Shown in pieces: positions 1-5,094 of a stretch of 9,618 bases of DNA. Every line of letters starts with the position of its first letter. Position 1 is the stretch's first letter. The stretch spans positions 1 to 9,618 of the forward strand of contig CAMEYZ010000066.1 of assembly GCA_945947715.1 (NCBI GenBank), in the 5' to 3' direction. The position numbers were made by a program, and so were the translations under genes. The DNA comes from an uncultured Clostridia bacterium. Lineage in GTDB: Bacteria; Bacillota; Clostridia; Oscillospirales; Ruminococcaceae. The notes under the pieces are model-generated. The model made no database searches and was not told the DNA's origin. It worked only from the letters and a program-made list of their open reading frames with translations.

Positions 1-56
1 CCCCTCTGAAAAACCATATGATTGCTGAAAATAGCAGCAGCATGCAGCATACCCAT
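1..56 (-). CDS. Sialate O-acetylesterase-like protein, 5' fragment
   Basis: Only the first 18 codons are in the window; the gene runs off the left edge. Reading leftward from an ATG at 56, the peptide is MGMLHAAAIFSNHMVFQR. The segment AIFSNHMVFQR matches the N-terminal beta-strand motif typical of sialate 9-O-acetylesterases and related SGNH carbohydrate esterases, (A/L)xFSDxMVLQR. These enzymes remove acetyl groups from sugars. An AGGA ribosome binding site lies at 67-70, 10 bases before the ATG, and a good sigma-A promoter lies further upstream (95-123). There is no signal peptide before the motif, so the product would be cytoplasmic if this start is right. An ATG at 64-66 is in another frame and abuts the Shine-Dalgarno, so I rejected it. 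The assignment rests on one short motif; the catalytic residues are outside the window. Confidence 0.62.
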   Translation of the reverse strand, partial: MGMLHAAAIFSNHMVFQR

Positions 57-94
57 ATAACACCATTCCTTCCGATAGATTTCATATATATTAT

Positions 95-123
95 ATTTTA
101 CCACATAAAATCGTGTTAGTCAA
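95..123 (-). promoter_or_regulatory. Sigma-A promoter for the leftward esterase-like gene
   Basis: On the minus strand there is a -35 box TTGACT (118-123), a 17-base spacer and a -10 box TAAAAT (95-100). The spacing is ideal for the housekeeping sigma factor. Transcription would start near 88 and give a leader of about 30 bases before the ATG at 56. An AT-rich stretch just past the -10 offers overlapping TATAAT-like alternatives. Confidence 0.7.
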
Positions 124-153
124 CAAAAAAATCACCGAAATATCCATAATAAT

Positions 154-198
154 AAAAAACAAAAGCTCTCTTCCGATATCACCGTGATTTCGGAAGAG
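154..198 (-). terminator. Orphan leftward Rho-independent terminator-like hairpin
   Basis: Arms 168-181 and 185-198 pair over 14 positions with one mismatch (T177 against T189) and a three-base CCG loop. Read leftward, the stem is followed by AGC and then TTTTGTTTTTT (154-164), a good U-tract. Read rightward there is no U-tract. No convincing leftward gene ends here: the nearest leftward stop (215-217) closes a reading of only ten codons. It may end an unannotated small transcript, insulate the esterase promoter from antisense transcription, or be a relic of a lost gene. Confidence 0.45.
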
Positions 199-208
199 AA
201 CAAAAGCT
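158..208. repeat. Small palindrome bracketed by 10-bp direct repeats
   Basis: The decamer AACAAAAGCT occurs exactly at 158-167 and again at 199-208. It directly abuts both ends of a 31-base palindrome (168-198), with no spare base on either side. The match stops at both edges (A versus G before it, C versus T after it). An exact direct repeat bracketing a palindrome looks like the footprint of a tiny inserted element with target-site duplication. In so AT-rich a spacer, chance similarity or a local duplication is also possible. Confidence 0.45.
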
Positions 209-328
209 TCGATATTATTGCTCTTCAAGCTGTGCTGATATTTTTATATATCATGCACAAGTAAACAAATGATTTTTCGGCAATATGCCTTCACATAATT
301 TTTCCACGAAATATTTTTTGTCGATTTA

Positions 329-357
329 TTGACTTGATGAAAAAATAATGGTATAAT
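329..357 (+). promoter_or_regulatory. Sigma-A promoter of the rightward four-gene operon
   Basis: The -35 box TTGACT (329-334), exactly 17 bases of spacer and a perfect -10 box TATAAT (352-357) make a near-consensus housekeeping promoter. Transcription should begin around 364, leaving a leader of about 70 bases before the ATG at 434. No other promoter is evident before the downstream genes, whose gaps are at most 14 bases, so it probably drives the whole operon to the terminator at 3894-3937. Confidence 0.82.
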
Positions 358-379
358 GAATATAATTGAATAAATATGC

Positions 380-397
380 TCGGAGAGTATCCTCCGA
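380..397 (+). other. Short hairpin in the operon leader
   Basis: TCGGAG (380-385) and CTCCGA (392-397) form a perfect 6-bp stem with a six-base loop in the leader transcribed from the promoter at 329-357. It begins about 16 bases after the predicted start and lies more than 20 bases before the ribosome binding site, with no U-tract. It could stabilise the 5' end of the mRNA. I see no riboswitch or T-box signature. Confidence 0.35.
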
Positions 398-433
398 CAA
401 TCCAATACAGCAAATATCGAGGTAACTTTATTC

Positions 434-1312
434 ATGCTTGAATTTCGAACGATAGACAGAAGCGACAGGGATAAGATCACAAGTATCTTAAAGCAGTCCG
501 ATTTCCGTGGCTGTGAGTATTCCTTTGCGAACAATCTCGCATGGTACAGGGTATATAAGACATCTATCTGCTTTTACGGCGGATTCTATATCACAAAGTC
601 CGAGGCTGACGGACTGCGCTTTACTTTTCCTCCGGGTCAGGGCGATTTAATGCAGCTTTTCTCCGAGCTGAAAAAATATTCCGAGGAACGAGGCTTCCCA
701 CTGACGGTATCCTCCGTCACCGATGAAAAGCTTGCCATGCTTTCCGAAATGTATCCTGGAGGCTTCACCGTTTCCGACGACGAGGGCGGCTTCGACTACA
801 TCTACAACGCCGATGACCTGAAAAATCTTCCCGGCGGAAAATATCACAAAAAGCGCAATCATCTGAAAAAAATTGAGAATTACAGCTACAGCTATTCTCC
901 TTTGACAGAAGCTGATTTTGACGACTGCATCACCTTTGCTGCAAATCACTTCAACGCACGTAGCAGCTCCGATGAATCGGAAATAGGCGAACAGTTCGCT
1001 ATCAATACCTTTTTCGGTGAGTTTGACTATCTGGGACTTACAGGCGGAGTTCTCCGGGTGGACGGACAGGTAGCTGCGTTTACAATCGGCGAACGACTTA
1101 ATTCCGATACCCAGGATATCCACATTGAAAAGGCGGATACCTCCATTGACGGAGCCTATCCTGCCATCAATAATTTTTACGCTAAGTCTCTCCCCGACGA
1201 TGTACGCTTCATCAACCGCGAGGAGGACTTGGGGCTTGAGGGACTGCGCAGGTCGAAAATGTCCTATCACCCCGCTTTTCTTCTAAAAAAACACACCGTT
1301 ACTTTTAAATAG
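434..1312 (+). CDS. DUF2156 (LPG synthase C-terminal-like) GNAT-fold protein
   Basis: This 292-residue soluble protein resembles the C-terminal domain of phosphatidylglycerol lysyltransferases (DUF2156), here without any membrane part. Visible family motifs are SFANNLAWYRV (30-40), GGKYHKKRNHL (134-144), HIEKA (230-234), GAYPAINN (240-247) and a closing block at 260-280 with INREEDLG, GLRRSK and SYHP. In this family two GNAT-like halves build one acyl- or aminoacyl-transfer site. The stand-alone clostridial versions have no firmly known substrate, so lipid lysylation should not be assumed. The ATG at 434 is preceded by GAGG (419-422), a slightly long 11-base spacing. It is the first gene of the operon, and the next starts 14 bases after its TAG stop. 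The length is normal for stand-alone members. Family assignment is confident; the reaction is not. Confidence 0.85.
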   Translation: MLEFRTIDRSDRDKITSILKQSDFRGCEYSFANNLAWYRVYKTSICFYGGFYITKSEADGLRFTFPPGQGDLMQLFSELKKYSEERGFPLTVSSVTDEKLAMLSEMYPGGFTVSDDEGGFDYIYNADDLKNLPGGKYHKKRNHLKKIENYSYSYSPLTEADFDDCITFAANHFNARSSSDESEIGEQFAINTFFGEFDYLGLTGGVLRVDGQVAAFTIGERLNSDTQDIHIEKADTSIDGAYPAINNFYAKSLPDDVRFINREEDLGLEGLRRSKMSYHPAFLLKKHTVTFK

Positions 1313-1326
1313 AAAGGAACCTTACT

Positions 1327-1866
1327 ATGATATACGTATTTCTTGCAAACGGCTTCGAGGAGACTGAGGCTATCGCTCCTATTGACATCATGCGCCGCTG
1401 CCGACTGGAGGTCCTTACCGTTGGCGTGGGTGGTAAGCTCATAACCTCATCTCACGGAATCCCCGTGACCTGCGACATCACCGCAGATGAGATAAAGCTG
1501 GACGACAACCTACAGCTTATCCTTCTCCCAGGAGGACTTAAAGGTACTCAGAATCTGGACGCTTCCGATGATGTGGCTGATGCTATTGACTTCTGCGTTA
1601 AGAACGACAGATATATCGCCGCTATCTGTGCTGCTCCCACTATTCTCGGGAAGAGAGGACTTCTCGAAGGTAAAAAAGCTATCTGCTATCAGGGAATGGA
1701 AGCAGACCTTAAGGGCGCTGTTGTAACTCACGAGCCCGCTGTATGCGACGGAAAATTCATCACTTCAAGAGGCGCAGGTGCTTCCATTGCCTTCGGCCTT
1801 AAGATAGCAGAGGTACTTATCTCCCCTGAAAAGTCCGCAGAAATAGCTGCGCAGATCATGTGCTGA
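1327..1866 (+). CDS. DJ-1/PfpI family protein (ThiJ/YajL-like)
   Basis: A 179-residue protein with a complete DJ-1 fold signature. NGFEETEA (8-15) supplies the conserved glutamate, Glu14, equivalent to human DJ-1 Glu18. LLPGG (66-70) precedes the nucleophile elbow. AAICAAPTILG (98-108) carries the reactive Cys101. TSRGAGASIAFGLKIAE (146-162) is the C-terminal family motif. Members act in defence against oxidative and carbonyl stress; glyoxalase III or deglycase activities are reported for the family and debated. This protein keeps the Cys/Glu pair, so it is probably active in the cytoplasm. AAAGGA (1313-1318) lies 8 bases before the ATG, directly after the stop of the upstream gene. The TGA stop overlaps the ribosome binding site of the next gene, showing tight operon packing. 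It is not a PfpI protease in any demonstrable sense. Confidence 0.93.
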   Translation: MIYVFLANGFEETEAIAPIDIMRRCRLEVLTVGVGGKLITSSHGIPVTCDITADEIKLDDNLQLILLPGGLKGTQNLDASDDVADAIDFCVKNDRYIAAICAAPTILGKRGLLEGKKAICYQGMEADLKGAVVTHEPAVCDGKFITSRGAGASIAFGLKIAEVLISPEKSAEIAAQIMC

Positions 1867-1880
1867 GGAACATCAGTAAG

Positions 1881-2495
1881 ATGGGCTTTGATCTGAGAGA
1901 ATATAAATCGGAGCTGAGAAGCCGATTTAAAGCTATTAGAAAAGATATGTCCCCCGAGGAAAAGCAGAAATGCGACAGTGCCGTGTTCCGAAGAGTGATA
2001 GGCTCCTCCGAGTACAAGCGCTGCTCGCTGCTCCTTACATACGTTTCCACTGACATCGAAGTGGATACCATGCAGCTTATCAGGCAGGCTCTCGCCGACG
2101 GGAAAAGGGTCGCCGTCCCGAGATGCATCAGCGGTACAAGGCTTATGGATTTCTACTATATATCCTCTCCCGACGAGCTGGAGCCGGGAGCCTTCGGAGT
2201 GCTGGAGCCAAAGACCGATATCTGCCGCAAAACAACGGAATTTGACGATGCTCTCTGCATCGTGCCAGGACTTTCCTTCGATATGAAGGGCTTCCGCTTA
2301 GGCTACGGAAAGGGCTATTATGACCGCTTTCTTTCCGCTCACCCGAATATGTACCTGCTGGGACTGTGCTACTGCCGATGCACCGTACAGGAGCTGATAA
2401 GCGGACGCTTTGACAAGCCTGTAGACTCACTGGCAACGGATAAATACTTTAAAACATTTTCAAATACAAAGGAGGTGCGCCGCAACAGTGGATAA
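1881..2495 (+). CDS. fau: 5-formyltetrahydrofolate cyclo-ligase
   Basis: This enzyme converts 5-formyl-THF plus ATP to 5,10-methenyl-THF, returning folate to the one-carbon pool in the cytoplasm. It is known as ygfA/fau in E. coli and yqgN in Bacillus. The 204-residue length is normal. The N-terminal helix has the usual basic pattern, SRFKAIRKDMSPEE (14-27). RVAVPRC (76-82) forms part of the nucleotide and substrate site. The signature at 129-150, with PG, FD, KG, RLGYGKG and YYDRF, is the phosphate and folate loop. PVDSLATDKYF (180-190) closes the domain. I chose the ATG at 1881 because GAGGA (1865-1869) lies 11 bases before it. The in-frame GTG at 1860 would lie upstream of that site and inside the previous gene. 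The 3' end overlaps mltG by 8 bases. Confidence 0.94.
   Translation: MGFDLREYKSELRSRFKAIRKDMSPEEKQKCDSAVFRRVIGSSEYKRCSLLLTYVSTDIEVDTMQLIRQALADGKRVAVPRCISGTRLMDFYYISSPDELEPGAFGVLEPKTDICRKTTEFDDALCIVPGLSFDMKGFRLGYGKGYYDRFLSAHPNMYLLGLCYCRCTVQELISGRFDKPVDSLATDKYFKTFSNTKEVRRNSG
2468..2477 (+). promoter_or_regulatory. Consensus ribosome binding site fixing the mltG GTG start
   Basis: AAAGGAGGTG is a near-perfect anti-16S match embedded in the last codons of the cyclo-ligase gene. It lies 12 bases before the GTG at 2488. The first in-frame ATG (2506) would be 30 bases away, too far, so the GTG start overlapping the upstream stop codon is preferred. Confidence 0.75.
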
Positions 2496-3879
2496 TAAAG
2501 ATAATATGTCCGAGAAGGAAAGGGAGGAATATCTCAATTCTATCCTGAACGAAAACAGCAGCACCGAAAGCACTGATGCTGCAGACGATAATACAGACGT
2601 CTCCAAGGAAATGGAGGCTTCTGCCGATAATGATGCGGCAGCTGCTGAAAATACCTCTCCTGAGGAAGAGACCGACAACAAGTCCGCTGAAGAGTCGGAC
2701 TCCGACGAGCAGCCAGATGAAAACGAAGAATCCGTCCCCGACGAGGACAGCCTGGAGGCTAATTTCGGCCATTCAGACGACGAGGCTCCCGTACAGAATC
2801 CACCGAAAAAAAAGAAAAGAAAAAAGAAAAAGAAGGGCGCAGGACTGGTTTTCGCTCTCATACTTACTTCGCTGATAATCTGCATTTCCATATTCATCGC
2901 AGTTACCGTCATCAACGTGGTAAAGACCATAACCGGCCTTGACCGCGAGGACGTCCAGATAGTTGTGGAGATACCTGAAAATTCCACTGCATATGATATT
3001 GCTGATATCCTCGAAGCTGAGGGTATAATCGACAATGCTGACCTGTTCGGTCTTATGGCTCAGTTCAAGGGCATGGACAGCTCCTTCTCGGCAGGAAGCC
3101 ACGTGCTTTCGCCGAATATGACCTACTCCGACATTATGGACGAGCTTTGCAAGCACTACGAAGAGGAACGCGAATCCGTAGATGTGACCTTCCCCGAGGG
3201 CATTACTGTATACGATGCGGCACAGCTACTTGAAGAAAATGGGGTCTGCGATGCGGACAGATTCATCTACATCTTCAATTCATCCTCCTTTGGCTTTGAC
3301 TTTGAAAAGCTGGTGACCACCAGCTCCGAAAAATTCATGAAAATGGAGGGCTATCTCTTCCCAGATACATATACCTTCTACAAGGACGAGGAGCCTGAGG
3401 TGGTGGCTAAGAAATTCTACCGCAATTTCGAGAACAAACTGACTCCCGACTATTACGGCAGAATGGAGGACCTGGGGCTTACTCTGGAGGAAACTATCAC
3501 CCTTGCTTCAATGGTGCAGGCAGAGGCTCAGAACTTCTCCGATATGAAGAAGATATCCTCGGTATTCCAGAACCGACTGAAAAGCAAGGATTTCCCGAGG
3601 CTTGAATCCGACCCCACCACCAAGTACGTGAATAACGTAATCAAGCCTAACATCGAGATACCCGATGAGAAAATGTTCACCGCATATGACACCTACAAGG
3701 GCGAGGGACTTCCTCCCGGACCTATCTGCAATCCCGGACTTGACGCGATATCTGCTGTGCTTTATCCCGCCGACACGGACTATTACTTCTTCTGCGCCGA
3801 TCTTGACACAGGCGAGGTATTCTACGCCGAAACGCTTGAAGAGCATGAGGAAAATCTTGTCAAGGCTAATCTGAGATAA
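2488..3879 (+). CDS. mltG: Endolytic murein transglycosylase MltG with long acidic cytoplasmic tail
   Basis: MltG (YceG family) cleaves nascent glycan strands at the membrane and so sets their length. The 463 residues divide clearly. Residues 1-105 are an acidic Glu/Asp/Ser/Ala-rich, probably disordered cytoplasmic tail. Residues 107-116 are nine lysines and one arginine, the cytoplasmic stop signal. Residues 118-141 are one transmembrane helix. Two LysM-like modules follow, beginning at VVVEIPENSTAYDIA (158-172) and VDVTFPEGITVYDAA (231-245). The catalytic domain starts at EGYLFPDTYTF (287-297). LASMVQAEAQ (339-348) aligns with E. coli ASIVEKET and keeps the catalytic glutamate as Glu346. 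NRL, RLESDPTTKY (371-380), GLPPGPICNPG (407-417) and a closing ADLDTGEVFYAETLEEHEENL (residues 437-457) complete the family pattern. The long cytoplasmic tail recalls pneumococcal MltG. It is the last gene of the operon, followed by a strong terminator. Confidence 0.95.
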   Translation: MDNKDNMSEKEREEYLNSILNENSSTESTDAADDNTDVSKEMEASADNDAAAAENTSPEEETDNKSAEESDSDEQPDENEESVPDEDSLEANFGHSDDEAPVQNPPKKKKRKKKKKGAGLVFALILTSLIICISIFIAVTVINVVKTITGLDREDVQIVVEIPENSTAYDIADILEAEGIIDNADLFGLMAQFKGMDSSFSAGSHVLSPNMTYSDIMDELCKHYEEERESVDVTFPEGITVYDAAQLLEENGVCDADRFIYIFNSSSFGFDFEKLVTTSSEKFMKMEGYLFPDTYTFYKDEEPEVVAKKFYRNFENKLTPDYYGRMEDLGLTLEETITLASMVQAEAQNFSDMKKISSVFQNRLKSKDFPRLESDPTTKYVNNVIKPNIEIPDEKMFTAYDTYKGEGLPPGPICNPGLDAISAVLYPADTDYYFFCADLDTGEVFYAETLEEHEENLVKANLR

Positions 3880-3884
3880 ACCTA

Positions 3885-3937
3885 TAAAAAACTGTGCCCG
3901 ATAAATGCGCATCTTCTGCATTTATCGGGCACTTTTT
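3885..3937. terminator. Shared bidirectional Rho-independent terminator
   Basis: A perfect 15-bp inverted repeat, GTGCCCGATAAATGC at 3894-3908 and its complement at 3918-3932, encloses a nine-base loop. Rightward it is followed at once by TTTTT (3933-3937). Leftward it is followed by two bases and then a six-T tract (complement of 3886-3891). It therefore ends both the mltG operon and the convergent VWA operon. The rightward T-tract touches the TGA stop of the VWA gene at 3937-3939, so one element serves a gap of only 57 bases. Confidence 0.9.
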
Positions 3938-5094
3938 CATTTCATATTTTCAAAAGACTTAAGGCTCCGCTTTTTCAGCGCCGCTTCCAGCAGCTCGGGC
4001 AGCCGCTCCGGCGGACAGGCAAAGCATGGCACCTCCAGCGATGATATCCGTTCCGCCATCTGGCTGTCATAGCAGGGCTTTCCGCTGTCGGATATGGCCA
4101 GCAGCACTATCACATTCACTCCTGATTCCTTAAGCTCCCCTATCCTGCGGATAAGTCCGTTTCGGTTTCCGCCCTCGTACAGGTCGGTCACTATGAACAT
4201 GGTAGTCTTTTCAGGCTCGGAAACAAGCTCCGAGCAGTATGCCACCGAGCGTTCAATGTCCGTTCCGCCGCCCAGCTGAACGCCGTACAGCAGCTCCACC
4301 GGGTCAGCGCACAGCTCGGTTAGGTCGGTAACCATCGTGTCAAATGCCACAACATAGGTTTTCAGCGAGTTCATGCTCGCCAGTATGCACCCCATGACCG
4401 ACGAATATATCGCAGATTCGCCCATTGAACCGCTCTGGTCGATGTCAAGTATGACCGTCCGCGAGGCCGATTTCGAGGAATGTTCATAAAAGTAGAATTT
4501 CTCGGGCAGGATTAACTTTCGCTCGGGGTCATAGTTTTTCAGATTCCTGCGGATAGTCAGCTTGTAGTCCACCGCGCTTGCTGACGGTATCGGCGAATGC
4601 TCCCGCTTGTTCAGAGCAGAGGTCACCGAACGCTTTATATCATCGGAAAGGCGACGGTTGATATCCTCCACTATCTTTCGAATATACTCACGGGCATTAT
4701 CCTTTGCCCTTTTTGGTATCTGGTCCTTAAGCATCAGCAGAAGAGACGCTGTAGAAATATCAGGCTCCAGACCGTCCAGCATCTCGGGCTCGAAAAGCAG
4801 CTGCTTCAGTCCCCGGCGCTCTATGGCATCGTTCTGTATGACCTTTATCTCCATGGGCGCAAACAACGTGCGCAGGTCTCCCAGCCATTTCGTAAGCTTC
4901 GGCGAGGACATGCCATGCCCTGCTTTTCCGCTTGTGGCCTCTCCACTGTCGTTTCCGTATATCTGCGAAAGGGCGGAGTCCATGAGCATATCCTCCGCAG
5001 ACAAGGCTGCCGTGCCACCCATAGAATCCATCTGCTGCTGACTGTCCGCTCCGAGTATCAGCCGCCAGCGCTTTAATATTTCCTTATTTTCCAT
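3937..5094 (-). CDS. VWA (MIDAS) domain protein, partner of the MoxR ATPase
   Basis: A 385-residue soluble protein without signal peptide or membrane helix. The C-terminal third is a von Willebrand A domain with a complete metal-ion-dependent adhesion site: DQSGS (Asp219, Ser221, Ser223), Thr278 in GGGTDIE (275-281) and Asp304 in FIVTDLYEGG (300-309). It should therefore bind Mg2+ and a partner acidic residue. Residues 1-200 are mainly helical. They include RWRLILG (9-15) and ERRGLKQLLFEPEML (92-106), which I remember as typical of VWA proteins encoded beside DUF5682. VWA proteins of this kind (ViaA, NorD, CoxE) dock onto a MoxR ATPase and deliver it to a target. The ATG at 5094 shares a base with the upstream stop in a TAATG junction, with a weak GGTGA site at 5101-5105. 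It is the last gene of the leftward operon. Confidence 0.92.
   Translation of the reverse strand: MENKEILKRWRLILGADSQQQMDSMGGTAALSAEDMLMDSALSQIYGNDSGEATSGKAGHGMSSPKLTKWLGDLRTLFAPMEIKVIQNDAIERRGLKQLLFEPEMLDGLEPDISTASLLLMLKDQIPKRAKDNAREYIRKIVEDINRRLSDDIKRSVTSALNKREHSPIPSASAVDYKLTIRRNLKNYDPERKLILPEKFYFYEHSSKSASRTVILDIDQSGSMGESAIYSSVMGCILASMNSLKTYVVAFDTMVTDLTELCADPVELLYGVQLGGGTDIERSVAYCSELVSEPEKTTMFIVTDLYEGGNRNGLIRRIGELKESGVNVIVLLAISDSGKPCYDSQMAERISSLEVPCFACPPERLPELLEAALKKRSLKSFENMK

Larger units (their letters stand above)
57..433. other. Divergent intergenic region
   Basis: This 377-base AT-rich spacer separates the leftward esterase-like gene from the rightward operon. It holds one consensus promoter for each direction, a hairpin with flanking direct repeats between them, and a roughly 70-base leader before the first rightward gene. 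No credible coding sequence was found. A stop-bounded leftward reading ending at 215 gives only about ten residues. Confidence 0.8.

Noticed and set aside
380..397. Riboswitch or attenuator in the operon leader
   Set aside because: The stem is only 6 bp with no U-tract or known aptamer core, and the leader is about 70 bases long.
244..534. Leftward 96-residue open frame overlapping the start of the DUF2156 gene
   Set aside because: It spans the rightward promoter and the first codons of a well-supported gene on the other strand. It has low-complexity composition and no ribosome binding site that stands out.
647..1270. Leftward 207-residue open frame opposite the DUF2156 gene
   Set aside because: It lies wholly antisense to a gene with clear family motifs, and its translation has no recognisable domain. 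It is a codon-structure shadow.
1860..1880. GTG at 1860 as the start of the cyclo-ligase
   Set aside because: The ribosome binding site GAGGA (1865-1869) lies downstream of it, and it would overlap the DJ-1 gene. The ATG at 1881 fits better.
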